Assembly (NCBI GenBank): GCA_030323885.1
Contig: CM059192.1
Span: 503,001-567,000, forward strand
DNA length: 64,000 nucleotides
From: Branchipolynoe longqiensis
Taxonomy: Eukaryota; Annelida; Polychaeta; Phyllodocida; Polynoidae
Direction: 5' to 3'
A program made the translations under genes and the position numbers. The notes beneath the pieces were generated by a model. It was not told the DNA's origin, did not search any database, and worked only from the letters and a program-made list of their open reading frames with translations. Shown here one piece after another: positions 31,944 through 42,776 of the stretch (positions are counted from its first letter, which is position 1; every line of letters starts with the position of its first letter).

Positions 31944-34900
31944 TTACAGCAACTCCTCACTGGCCAGTTCTCGCAGCCGGTCCGCTTCGCCCTTGATGAC
32001 CATGAGGCCGGTCTCTGGCGTGGCGAGGCGGAAGATGACCGGTACTTGGGCGAGCCTCGGGTTGGCGCGCTGCAGCCACTTGACCCAGGTTGCGAGTGAG
32101 TTCTTACTTCCGGTTCCGGTGATGCACATGGCGAGCACCGTGCCGTCGTCCTGCTCGTGCACCGACGGCTGCTTCACAATGTCAGCCGCCTTCTCGCTGA
32201 AGAACGGGATCTCCTGCAGGAAGTCTGCAACAGTGCGCGTCAGTCAACATCCGGTTTATTTTCTTTTTATTACATATACAGTAAAACCTCTCTAAATCGA
32301 CCGACCTTGGGACCGACTTTAAGTGGTCCATTTAGGTAGGTGGTCGGTTTAGGGAGTTAGAATATGGTTACAATGGTATGGTTGGGACCCAAATAAAGCG
32401 ATCGATAATGGGGAGTGGTTGAGCTATGGAGGTGGTCAGTTAGAGAGGTTTTACTGTATAAACTAGTCAATAATACTCAAGTCTATATTTATTATTTGTT
32501 TTTGGTGTTTTGTTTTACATCCTACCAACATCTAAGGTCGTATCAGGACTGGTACCGACTTGTGACAGTGCACACTCATGGTGAGTTTATAGTGCTGCCC
32601 CACTGGGAGATCAGGCTGCCGGCACCATGACCTGATATCCCAACTCAGTCACATTATCCTGACACTGAGCTAACCAGTCCTTGCCCTATCCTATTAATGC
32701 CCAGCGCCCAGGTAATGCACACCTTTAGTATGGGATGTATAAAGTACTTATGCGAATATTGTTATGAATGTAATTATCCTGCTTCTATTGTTATTGTCCA
32801 TATCTATTACTCCTGTAACCTTACTTTGTGTTCCTTATGTGGGTTACTGGAGGTTGGTGTATGGCCTGGAGGGATGGAGAGCTGGAGGTCTGCCCTTAGC
32901 AGACATTTAAATTTCAGTTTTTACTCATGAAGATTGCTAAATTGTGAAAGCTTAAGTCATGTAATAAATGCCTAACATGGGGTTTGAGTGCCTCGGACCT
33001 CTGCCCAAGTAACCTCGGGCAATACATAGTTCAGAGGCAAGCAGTCCTCAATCAGGCAATAACTGCTTATAAACTAAAAGAAAGCATAAGAGTAAGCATA
33101 CGAAGAGTAAGTAAGAGCACCAAGAATACGTAAGAATAGAACAGTAAGTGGCCCCCCCCCATATTTATCTACCTTCGAAGTAGCGGAACTCGTCCAGGTG
33201 CACCTTCTCCTGCTGTGCGTGCACCTTGTATGTTTCGGTGGTGTCCGACTTGAGCACGAAGTAGGTGAGCGACTGCTGGCGCAGCCACACGGTGAAGCCG
33301 CCCTCCACGAAAACGGGCTTCTGGGTGTCATGGTCTGCGAGTAGCTCGGACTGGCCGGGGCTCTGGGCGCTCACCACGAATGTCGCGTCCAGCATGTCGT
33401 CCCCGGGCAGCTGCGACGTCTGCAGGGCAATGAACCACCGGAGAGAGAAGGTCCAGGGTGACGGTGAGCGGGGTTAGTTACAGCCGCAGAGTCCGATAAA
33501 TGCAGCAAATTGTCAAAAGCGAAACACTTTTCTAGATTTTATTGATTGGTTGGTTGTTGGAGTTTTACATCCTGGCAACATCTTAGATCATATCAGGGTA
33601 GGTACCGACTTGTGACAGTGTGTACTCATGGCGACTTCATAATTATAGTGCTGCCCCACTGGGAAATGAGGCTGCTGGCACCATGACCCGATATCCCACT
33701 CAGTCACATTATCCTGATACTGAGCTAACTAGTCCTTGCCCTATCCTACTAATGCTGATTGCCATGCTAGGAAGCGACAAGTATCAATTTTGTAAGCCAT
33801 TGGTTTGACTCGACCGGGAATCGAACTCCCGATCTCCCGCACGGGAGCCCTGCGCTCTACCGATTCGGTCACTGCATCCGTTGCAAATTGTCGAAAGCAA
33901 ATCACTTATCTAGATTTGAGCCTACATGTTCCACCTAGATACGGGCACACTTGTTGAGTACTTGTTGCGACATAGGTCATACTAAGTCAATTCAATAGAA
34001 CCTGTTACTGCTGAAGCCTATGGGATCACAGTTTTGACAAGCACGCCAAAAATAACTTTGAATGTTTACACTTCAAATATCTCATAAGGGCTCAGTCACA
34101 CTGCAGCTTGCGACCACTTTGCGATCAAAAGCTGGCAACCTCCTTGAGAGCAAAGCAACAACAAAGAAGCAGATAAAACAATGTTCGGCGACCGTTTTGG
34201 TCGGCGACCGTTTTGGTCGCAAGGTGGTTTTGGTGCAGCACCTGCAACCTCCGCAAGGTGGTTTTAGTGCAGCACCTGAAACCTCCGCAAGGTGGTTTTA
34301 GTGCAGCACCTGCAACCTCTGCAAGGTGGTTTTGGTGCAGCAGCTGCAACCTCTGCAAGGTGGTTTTGGTGCAGCAGCTGCAACCTCTGCAAGGTGGTTT
34401 TGGTGCAGCAGCTGCAACCTCTGCAAGGTGGTTTTGGTGCAGCACCTGCAAACTCCACAAGGTGGTTTTGGTGCAGCACCTGCAACCTCCGCAAGGTGGT
34501 TTTGGTGCAGCACCTGCAACCTCTGCAAGGTGGTTTTGGTGCAGCACCTGCAACCTGTGCAGGGTGGTTTTGGTGCAGCACCTGCAACCTGTGCAAGGTG
34601 GTTTTGGTGCAGCACCTGCAACCTGTGCAAGGTGGTTTTGGTGCAGCACCTGCAACCTCGTTGCGGCCAAAATGGTCACCAGGAGATCGCAGAGCGATTG
34701 CCGACCGATCTCCGACCACCCCTTTTTGGTAATTGCAAAGTGCTTGCAAGCGATCGCAAGCGTAGTGTGACTGCGGTATAAGGTAGCCATTTTAAATCTA
34801 AGTTACTTCAATCTAAAGTAAGGGAGATTATAATAATCAATCTAATGTATTGATCTCAGAAAATAGCAGAAACATCGGACTGTGCTACTTTAATCAAAAT

Positions 34901-37900
34901 ATGTATGTTGTATTTGTCTGCAGCGACTGACATGAGGGGCAATAATGGTTGGTTCAGTGGACGCACAGTGGTGGCGCCACCAGTTTGGTTCAGTGAATAA
35001 TCAGGAAGGAGGTTTACAATTATTGGTCCTTCCATTATTTATAAGTGCATAAGTTCTTATACATCACATTCTATACACAATGCTATGTTGGAAACACCGG
35101 TTCTCATCCGATCACTAAAGATGAGCAACATTGAGCTTAGTCAGGAGATGGATGGGTGACCAGCTGGGCGAATATAAGGCGCCTAAAGCCTGGTACACAC
35201 CTCCCGTATACGATTCACGTGCTAAAACTGACTGCCTTGATGGTACCCGTTACAATCCGACCCGTCCCCTTTCCCGACTAAAACTGCCCGATTCATTTTT
35301 CGAATCTTATAAAACCCGGTACACACCTCCCATATAAGACCTAAAACTGAGTTTTAAGTCATGAATCGGAAGGCTCTGGTGTGATAGGGGGGTCACACAC
35401 ATTAAGACTGAAACCGACTAAAACTCAAACTTTGTCGTGAAACAGGCAGATTTAGGTTTTATACGGGAGGTGTGTATCGGGCTTTAGACATTCTGATACA
35501 AACTTGTGGCCCACCAAATCAGGAGTGGATTAGAACAATATAATCTGACAAACTTATAAGGCTAATTGTTTTATTCATCAGAAGATGTGATCAAATAGAA
35601 GGAATGAAGGTGAAAAATACAATACAGTAAAACCCCTCTAACCGACCACCTCCACAGATCAACCACTCCCCTATATCGATCGCTTTATTTGGGTCCCAAA
35701 TGACTGCCCATACAATACCATTGTAAAGATTTTGTTTAACTCCCTAACCCGGCCAACTCCCTAAATGGACCATTTAAAGTCTGTCCCATGGTCGGTTGAT
35801 TTAGAGAGGTTTTACTGTAGATGAGTTTAGCAGGAAGGCAATTAAAAAGTGCATGTAGAATGTTGATTCTTGTGTCAAAGGAATTGGGGGTCGGGGATCT
35901 AAGTACGGTATTAATATTCAATTCTTCATGTCAAAGGTGCACGGCACAGGCTAGTGGGATCAGATCTGTACTTGACAATTGTTCTCTCGCACAGTGTTGC
36001 ATGAATTATAAAACCAAATAAGTGCCTGCAGAGTGATACATTTGCAAGAGTATTGGTAGAATTTGGCCCACAATCTGAGCGACCTAATTTACTATAAAAC
36101 CTGAGTGCCAATCCAGTATCACAGCTGTCCAGCGTTGAAAACAAGCACCCTCGCGGGAGCTTATACGTTATGGGCAGAATAAAAAACTTGTCACAAAAAA
36201 AAAAAAAAAAAAAGAATATTTACCTTGACGGTGAAATTGCAAACAAGCTTGTCGCGAATGACATCATATTCAGACAAGAATCTGGTCACACAAACAAACT
36301 CAACAGTCTATATTTAGTACATTGTCATTGTGACAAGCGGCATAAAGCATTGCTTAAAGAAAGTGGACATTGTTTCTAGTAGAGCGGTCAGTCACCAGCT
36401 AGTCAGTGATCTGCACCTACGCACCTCGAAGTCGCTGATCTTGTTCTGCGGGTCAACAGCCATCCGCCCCAGAGCCAGCCTGGCGAGCGCTATGGGGTCC
36501 GTGGGGAGGTTGTACGGCACAGGGTAGGGATTCACGTGCTTGAACTTGGGCATCCAGTACATCATGCGCTGGTACTTGCGGAATGTGTGCGTACTTGTTC
36601 CGAACATGTCCTTCAGCAAGTAGCCGAACTGGTCATCGGGAACAACGCCTGCAAGCAACCAGCAGTCAGACTTTATACACAGGGCCGCATGTCGGAGCCG
36701 ACCAAGGTTGGTTGGTTGTTGGAGTTTTATGTCCTGGCAACATCTACGGTGATATCAGATACTGACATTTAAAATTTAGTTAAAAAAGTGGTGATGGGGA
36801 ATCAAGTCGTCCATAGCAGATACACATCCCATTTCTAAATTGATGGTGTATTTACTAACTATAACATATAAGTTTTTGATCAAACTTACTTTCAATGCTG
36901 AACAGCTTTAGTCACTAGTTTGTAGCTTATTGTCTTGTATTGTTTGTTAGTTTGCGAGCGTCTTTATCTCAGAGCTACTCAGGGGCTTCGTTGTCCACAA
37001 TTCACATTTTTGGTGGGAAACATGTCGACACACCGAAACCATCGAGTGGCATTCTAAACGCAGACACTATGGTCTCTGACCACGTGGTGTCTATTTACAA
37101 ACCAGTGAGACCATTGTTAAAGTTTGGTTGGTTGGAGTTTTACGTCTTCGCAATATCTAAGGTCATATCAGGACGGGTACCGATTTGAGACAGTGTATAC
37201 TCATGGTGACTTTATAGTGCTGCCCCACTGGGAAATCAGGCCACTGGCACCATGACCCAATATCCCACTCAGTCACATTATCCTGACACTGAGCAAACCA
37301 GTCCTTGCCCTATCCTATTAATGCCGACGCCAGGCTAGGAAGCGACAAGAATCAATTTGATAAGTCATTGGTTTGACTCGACTGGGAACCAAACTCCCGA
37401 TCTCCCGCAAGTGAGCCCCGCGCTCTACCGATTCGACCACTGCGTCCCATGGGAGCCACCCAAAGTATAGCACATGTCGGTATGAGCCGCCTAGGTCTTC
37501 ATCTGGCCCGTCTAGGTAGGTCTCCAGCTGCCGACACACTAGTTGAACACGCCAGCCTCACCAGGCCAAGGTGTAGCGATGGGTTGCGCTACTCCCAGTG
37601 CCAATTTGCCCCGTTATAGTTTTTAATTGGCCGTCATGTCCTATACACACACATTTTGTTAAGTAGGATTTTGGACACGCATTGAAAATAACTGGGAATG
37701 GCGATATAGATGAGTGAAGTTAAACCTGGTCTATTAAAAATAAAGAAAATGCTATTACTAATAGTATTAGATTAAAATGCGAGCACGAAAGATACTGATT
37801 AAATGTCATTTCAAATTTAGTTTAAACAACAACAAAAAGTGCCGAAGGGGAATCAAATCGTGCATATACACATCCCATTTCTCTTTTTTAATCGATAGTT

Positions 37901-39536
37901 TATTTACCCTATCTATGACATATCAGTTTTTGATTAGTGTTTTGCTGTTCACAATGTGACGCTCTTATCGGGCTGGGACACATTGGCGTCCATGCCCGGG
38001 TTGTGGCAGAGTGTCGGTGCCACTCACCGTTCATCTCCATCTCGTCCATCAGGTCGATGGCGCACTGCTGCTGCTTCGGGTAGTGCATCATCTCCACCTG
38101 CCACGCAGTCTTGGCCACCATCTTGGTCTTCGGCATGATGCTCAGGATCTGCTTGTACGTGGGCAGGTCCCGGTGTACCCCGAACTCCTGTCGGGCAGTG
38201 AGCAGGGCGCTGTCAGTAGCTGGTTAGAGGGGGACGTGGGGAACTAGCGTGTGGAGGAGGGGAGGGGAGGGAAGGGGAGGGGAGGGGAGGGGAGGGGAGA
38301 AGAAGGGAGGGCTGTGAGCAGGGCCCTGTCAGTAGCTGTTTAGAGGGGGACGTGGGGAACTAGCGTGTGGAGGAGGGAGGGGAGGGGAGAGGGGAGGGGA
38401 GAAGGGAGGGGAGAAGGGAGGGGAGGGGAGAAGAAGGGAGGGCAGTGAGCAGGGCGCTGTCAGTAGCTGTTTAGAGGGGGACGTGGGGAACTAGCGTGTG
38501 GAGGAGGGGAGGGGAGGGGAGGGGAGGGGAGAAGGGAGGGGAGGGGAGAAGAAGGGAGAGCAGTGAGCAGGGCGCTGTCAGTAGCTGTTTAGAGGGGGCC
38601 GTGGGTAACTAGCGTGTGGAGGAGGGGAGGGGAGGGGAGGGGAGGGGAGGGGGGGAGGAGAGGGGAGAGGAGGGGCAGGTGAGTGGCCAGTTCCCGATGT
38701 ACCCCGAATTCCTGCCAGGCATTGAGCAGGGCGCTGTCAGTAGCTGTTTAGGGGGGGGGGTGGGGCCAGCGTGTAGCTGGGGGGGGGGCGGGAGGTTTGT
38801 GCTTTTATCGGACTATGTCATTTTAAACTCAATGCTTTCATATGAACAGTAACTACTCTAAAGTTGTGTATCCATACAATGTTCCCTTGTGGCGTGTTCC
38901 CTTGTGACATGACACACAGACAATGAACATATTCGTTCTCTGTTCCCGTTCAGTATGTCACATGTACCATGCACAATGCCATACGGTCCCTGGATCAAAC
39001 CTCTGGGAACGGCCACTAAGCACCACACAGGTTAATTGTCGCTGTGGCCTTTCATTGTCGGTGACAAGCGAACATAGAACAAGGGAACATGCCACAAGGG
39101 AAGTCTATGGATATACAGCCTAAGATTAGTTGTTTTACATCCTAGCAACATTGAAGGTCATACCAGGACGGGGGCGGCATAAGAAAATCCAGCCATGCAG
39201 CACCACGTGACACACCTTCATGTGCGCCATGGACGCATAGATGAACTCGACGCTGCCCCGCTTGTACTTGTCGTGGCGCGTTGTGTACTTGTGTACGGCC
39301 CATTGGAAGGTCTCCCTGTTGCGCTCCTCCTGCGGCACGTCGTCGAACACCTTCCCCTTCCGCACCGTCAGCTCCTGCTCCTTCTTAGCCACGTCGTCTC
39401 CCCGGGCGTCCAGCAGGTGGCAGCACACGGCGGAAGTGGCTACTCCGCGGCGGGCCGGCTTCCGGTGCACCAGGCGGGCCGCGTCCAGCTGCACCGCGTG
39501 CCTGATGCATCTGAGTAAACACCGCGTTCGCTGCAT
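31944..39536 (-). CDS. ECSIT: ECSIT (mitochondrial complex I assembly factor / Toll signalling intermediate), complete
   Basis: Five exons on the minus strand: E1 39536-39216, E2 38187-38028, E3 36648-36425, E4 33419-33173, E5 32224-31944 (stop TAA). They total 1233 nt, 410 residues; human ECSIT has about 431. Phases fit throughout (0, 1, 0, 1). The N-terminus (MQRTRCLLRCIRHAVQLDAA) is rich in Arg and has only one acidic residue in its first 20, as expected for a mitochondrial presequence. Family landmarks in order: VEFIYASMAHMKEFGVHRDL across E1/E2, HYPKQQQCAIDLMDEMEMNG in E2, MPKFKHVNPYPVPYNLPTDP in E3, KPVFVEGGFTVWLR in E4, and TVLAMCITGTGSKNSLATWV then NPRLAQVPVIFRLA in E5. The start is the first ATG in frame, 107 codons before the first donor (AAG/GTGTGT). 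Known roles are assembly of respiratory complex I and TRAF6-linked Toll signalling. It is divergent with HAP40, 3.2 kb away. Intron 1 next to E2 carries a purine/pyrimidine minisatellite and a partial copy of the E2 acceptor. Confidence 0.95.
32277..32458. mobile_element. pogo/Tigger-like MITE (family E)
   Basis: TA-CAGTAAAACCTCTCTAAATCG at the left and AGTTAGAGAGGTTTTACTG-TA at the right are inverted ends flanked by TA, as in the Tc1/mariner superfamily. It lies in ECSIT intron 4, 53 bp upstream of exon 5. Confidence 0.85.
32498..32715 (-). mobile_element. SINE-2 copy, head missing
   Basis: Body from TTTTACATCCTACCAACATC to ATTAATGCCCAGCGCCCAGG, in ECSIT intron 4. Confidence 0.75.
33547..33880 (-). 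mobile_element. SINE-2 copy, near full length, with tRNA-like head
   Basis: From GTTGGAGTTTTACATCCTGG to the head read in reverse (GAATCGAACTCCCGATCTCC..CTCTACCGATTCGGTCACTG), in ECSIT intron 3. Confidence 0.88.
34090..34780. mobile_element. Foldback element containing a 34-bp tandem array
   Basis: The left end CAGTCACACTGCAGCTTGCG and right end CGCAAGCGTAGTGTGACTGC are inverted copies. The GCGATC/GCGACC-rich arms flank the array. Confidence 0.75.
34218..34655. repeat. 34-bp tandem repeat, about 13 copies
   Basis: Unit GCAAGGTGGTTTTGGTGCAG + CACCTGCAACCTCT, highly uniform. Because 34 is not a multiple of 3 and few stops occur, it produces long ORFs on both strands (up to 221 codons). Confidence 0.97.
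35080..35480. repeat. Foldback-like region with CCCG-TACACACCTCCC-TAT repeats
   Basis: GCCTGGTACACACCTCCCGT (35188), CCCGGTACACACCTCCCATA (35315) and the inverted TACGGGAGGTGTGTATCGGG (35463) suggest a small inverted-repeat element of about 300 bp in ECSIT intron 3. Confidence 0.6.
35623..35819. mobile_element. pogo/Tigger-like MITE (family E)
   Basis: TA-CAGTAAAACCCCTCTAACCG and GATTTAGAGAGGTTTTACTG-TA ends; in ECSIT intron 3. Confidence 0.85.
36195..36213 (+). repeat. Poly-A tract
   Basis: A run of about 19 A in ECSIT intron 3. On the plus strand it could be the tail of a retrocopy, but nothing upstream is recognisable. Confidence 0.8.
36708..36760 (-). mobile_element. SINE-2 fragment
   Basis: GTTGGTTGTTGGAGTTTTAT followed by GTCCTGGCAACATCTACGGT, 3' tail only. 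Confidence 0.65.
37123..37449 (-). mobile_element. SINE-2 copy, near full length
   Basis: Tail GGTTGGAGTTTTACGTCTTC through the body to the reverse-read head (AACTCCCGATCTCCCGCAAG..CTACCGATTCGACCACTGCG), in ECSIT intron 2. Confidence 0.88.
38190..38760 (-). repeat. Purine-rich (GGGGA)n minisatellite with copies of ECSIT exon 2 edge
   Basis: Units of about 105-125 bp contain GTGAGCAGGGCGCTGTCAGT..ACTAGCGTGTGGAGGAGGGG plus variable GGGGA/GAAGG tracts, about four copies. In gene sense the tract is CU-rich and lies directly upstream of the exon 2 acceptor. The far copy (38677-38752) also contains a duplicated acceptor and the first ~35 nt of exon 2. Confidence 0.95.
39129..39175 (-). mobile_element. 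SINE-2 fragment
   Basis: GTTGTTTTACATCCTAGCAA and following AAGGTCATACCAGGACGGG, lying just past the ECSIT exon 1 donor. Confidence 0.65.
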
Positions 39537-39560
39537 CTTCCTGCAAGGACACAGCAGTTA

Positions 39561-39893
39561 ATTGGTTGGTTGGTTGTTGTGAGTTTTACGTCCTGACAAC
39601 ATCTAAGGTCATATCCGGATGGGTACCGACTTGTGACAGTGCACGCTCATGGCGATTTTATAGTGCTGCCGCAGTGGGAAATCAGGCCGCTGGCACCATG
39701 ACCCAATTTCCCACTCAGTCACATTAGCCTGACACGGAGCTAACCAGTCCTTACCATATCCTATTAATGCCGAGCGCCAGGCTAGTAAGTGACAAGTATC
39801 AATTTTATAAGTCATTGGTTTGACTGGACCAGGAACAAAACTCCCGATCTCCCGCACGCGAGGCCCGCGCTCTTCCGATTCGGGAACCGCGCC
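39561..39893 (-). mobile_element. SINE-2 copy at the 5' side of ECSIT
   Basis: Begins GGTTGGTTGTTGTGAGTTTT and ends in the reverse-read head (CCCGATCTCCCGCACGCGAG..CTTCCGATTCGGGAACCGCG), starting 25 bp upstream of the ECSIT ATG. Part of the ECSIT 5' UTR or promoter may therefore be SINE-derived. Confidence 0.85.
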
Positions 39894-40780
39894 AGGTAAG
39901 CGATTAATTAACCCAGCACCCTAGGGTTCTTCTGTGGTCGGCCACACCCGGCATCTGTCGACCCAACTCACACTGCAACTGGTCCCTTTCTTGGCAAATT
40001 GGGACTGTTACTAAGGGCGTTGAAACGGACCTTATACGGGTCGATTGTGACATAGCAAAAGTGTGCTAACCGGATATGATAGCATCATTCCTGAACTGTA
40101 TATCTACTCAACATCTTTCATGCACTATATTCTGTTATAATATAACTACTTACTAGCTTTACAAATAAATACCGTGCAAACCTGCAGGATGCCGTTCACT
40201 AAGTCAAACCGATAATGTAACAAATTTATACTTGCCACTACTTAGCCTGGCGCTCAGCATTATTAGACAGGGCAAGGACTGGTTGTCTCAGTATCAGGAT
40301 AATGTGACTGAGTGGGCTAATAGGTCATAGTGTAGACTAGTTATTCAGACAGCCCGACACTCCATGATTGTGGACAGGGTCGATAATCTACCTTAAGTAA
40401 AGATTTCCGGATTACTCGGTTATGGACATTTTCACACCAATTCCCTAATCTAAGAAGCTAAATACAGCGGTTGTACATTTCATGAAAGCTGCCTGCAAAA
40501 GTGTTGAAGTGCTGCTGGCTTTTGCAAATTACCAGCGGCACTCTCTCCGGGAGCAAATAGAGATTTCACACCGACAAGAACATGTACAGACAGGCGCAAA
40601 ACTATTTGTCCCTGCAGTGGCTGGTCGGGAGATGATGGGAGTTCCATACATCAACCGCCCTTAATGCTGCCACAGTGACATGGTTTTCTGTTCAGGGTTT
40701 GCTCCCTTAGCCTTCGGTTCTGTCAAGAACCTGTACCACAAGGCAGTGGTTTACAACTCTGCAGGGCAGGGGCGTAAAAC
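39894..40780. other. ECSIT/HAP40 shared upstream region, left part
   Basis: Includes a SINE-2 core fragment (40196-40335). No exon was recognised. Confidence 0.45.
40196..40335 (+). mobile_element. SINE-2 fragment
   Basis: Family blocks GCCTGGCGCTCAGCATTATT, GGCAAGGACTGGTTGTCTCA and AGGATAATGTGACTGAGTGG without clear head or tail. Confidence 0.6.
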
Positions 40781-40816
40781 TCCCTGAGGTATTGCAATAC
40801 CTGCATACCACAACCC

Positions 40817-41293
40817 GTTAAACCAAGCTCGGTTAAACCAAATGATCGGTTAATCCAAACTTTTTTCGGTGGCCTGGCAAAATACTACCATTTATCATAT
40901 AAAAAAGTTGGTTAAATCAAAGTCGATTAATCCAAAGTATTGGTTAATCCAAACAAAATGTTTGGCCCCAGGCCACTTCCGGTACAGTTAAACCAAACTT
41001 TCATGTGGTTTTAAGGTCATCTGAGACTTTTTTATATGATAAATGGTAGTATTTTGCCAGGTCGCCGAAAAAAGTTTGGATTAACCGATTGTTTGATTTA
41101 ACCGAGGTTGGTTTAATGGGGTTAAACAGTATATACAGAAAAAACAATAATCAGTGTCCACATACATTGTACATTCATAATGCACCCCCGTTTTTGCCAA
41201 AGCCAAGTCAAAGCTCGGTTAAACCAATCATCGCTTAATCAAAACAAATTTCTAGGGTCCCTTCGAGTTTGGTTTAACGGGGTTATACTGTAT
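40817..41293. mobile_element. GTTAAACC-type MITE with long hairpin, plus adjacent fragment
   Basis: Ends of the AACCCGTTAAACCAAGCTCG type are mirrored at 41095-41133 and again at 41260-41293 (GGTTTAACGGGGTTATACTG-TA). The interior has two ~60-bp inverted arms, 40852-40912 and 41028-41090 (GGTGGCCTGGCAAAATACTA / TAGTATTTTGCCAGGTCGCC). Tc1/mariner-like. Confidence 0.75.
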
Positions 41294-41559
41294 ACTGCTT
41301 ACATACTTATATATATTTCATAGACAACTCATTTATTCAAGCGTGTCGAAGTAAATCTAGTGGGCCACCATTTTGGTATCGTGAAATTCTCTTCAACTTC
41401 AGCTACTCTACACCACTCTACAGTATTGCAATGATTGCATGTAACCAGTGCCATTATGGCAGTGCATGTTACCAGTGCCTGTGGATAAACACAGCTTTTT
41501 CGCAATTGATTCATATCAAAGCAGTTTTTGATCGGATATAAACATGGTCGTATTTCACC

Positions 41560-41622
41560 CTAGATAAAGGATTCACCTCTGACTACTGTAGCCAGTGTAG
41601 GTATAGGGTGAATCTTTTATCT
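41560..41622. mobile_element. Tiny family C foldback
   Basis: TAGATAAAGGATTCACCTCT and inverted GGGTGAATCTTTTATCTA within about 60 bp. Confidence 0.65.
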
Positions 41623-41689
41623 ATCTTCACCGGCATTGACATTTGTCCCATAATCTAATGCCAGTGCATATTTTATCTACTGGTGGCCC

Positions 41690-41785
41690 AATCTCTCAGT
41701 GGGGCAACATTATGAAGTGGCCACCAATGCGCACTTTCTGAAGTCAGCACACGTCCTGACATGAGCATAAATTTTGTTAGGTTAA
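41690..41785 (+). mobile_element. SINE-2 3' fragment
   Basis: GCCCAATCTCTCAGTGGGGC, CACCAATGCGCACTTTCTGA and GTCCTGACATGAGC match the family body. Confidence 0.55.
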
Positions 41786-42218
41786 GTTTAGATACAATAT
41801 TCACCCCGTACTGCTGCAGTAGGGGTGCAAACCAACCTTATGTAAAAGCTGGCGAAAATGCGGGTCAAAGAATTGAGAGCCTAATTTCACAATCTAAGAA
41901 GCAACATTTATTCTTTACATATGTCTTATTGATAGCCCGCTACCTTTGAGTTGAAAAATATAATATAATATATAGTTTAATAAGATTTAAAAGTGAAATC
42001 GACGGCGTTCTGCGGCCGCCATCTTGTCTTTTTGCATTCTCTCCCATTTCACCAACTCTGTGCCTATATGCATAATATGGGTAGCCATTTGATACTGGAG
42101 CCACATACTGGAGCCTCACTTCCATACTAACGCTATTTTCGCCCGTATTTATATAAGGCTGATCTTCACCCGTGTACTACAAGTACCTGGTGAATCTTTT
42201 ATCTAGGTTAAGTTAAGA
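41778..42218. mobile_element. Family C MITE upstream of HAP40, carrying a YY1-type site
   Basis: Left TTCACCCCGTACTGCTGCAG and right AAGTACCTGGTGAATCTTTT ends are inverted relatives. The interior matches the copy at 59263-59683. On the minus strand CAAGATGGCGGC (42015-42026) is a consensus YY1 core, about 750 bp from the HAP40 ATG. Confidence 0.75.
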
Positions 42219-42266
42219 TATTAAAGTATCAACAAACCAACAAAAACATAATTATAAATGATAAAC

Positions 42267-42308
42267 ACACTTACGATAAACACACTTACGATAAACACAC
42301 TTACGATT
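42267..42308. repeat. Short 16-bp tandem repeat, three copies
   Basis: ACACACTTACGATAA repeated in tandem. Confidence 0.85.
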
Positions 42309-42776
42309 AAGTTGATTAACTGAACATCTGCGCGCACTCAGAGTTGCGTATTAAGTGTCTTTAATCTAAATTAACAATAGTTACGTAGAACAATACGGCT
42401 AACAATAAGGCTACTAAGATGAGCGTTCGTCTTTACAGAGCCCAGATCCGAGCCCAATGACAGATGGCCTCGGACGATAATAGAAGAAACAAAGCGTTAA
42501 CACCTAAATATTTAGGAGTTACGAGGAAATATGATTATTGTATACACTAAACCTATATTAAAACGCGTTGTTATCTATTAGGTCCCCCGAATAAGTGGCT
42601 TCCGCATTATATAACATGATACCCGGACATAAATACCTGCAACAAAACTGCAAAAAATTGTCATTCAACTGATGGAACTCTTTTCTGAAAAGTGGAGGAG
42701 ATGCGTTTCTCACTATATCCGCTTTCTGTGTTTTGGCCTCAGGCCCAGATTTTGACAGCCGTGTTGACTGTTCAAA

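Larger units (their letters stand above)
33480..34905. mobile_element. TTAA MITE (family A) carrying two later insertions
   Basis: Family A end-like GCAGAGTCCGATAAATG at about 33485 and CATCGGACTGTGCTACTTTAA at about 34870-34895 bracket a SINE-2 (33547-33880) and the 34-bp-repeat element (34090-34780). AAATTGTC-AAAGC-AA-CACTT and a following CTAGATTT block occur on both sides of the SINE. Confidence 0.6.

Noticed and set aside
34125..34790. Long Cys/Lys/Pro and Trp/Cys-rich ORFs on both strands over the 34-bp repeats
   Set aside because: They exist only because the 34-bp unit lacks stops; all frames give repetitive peptides and there is no conserved protein.
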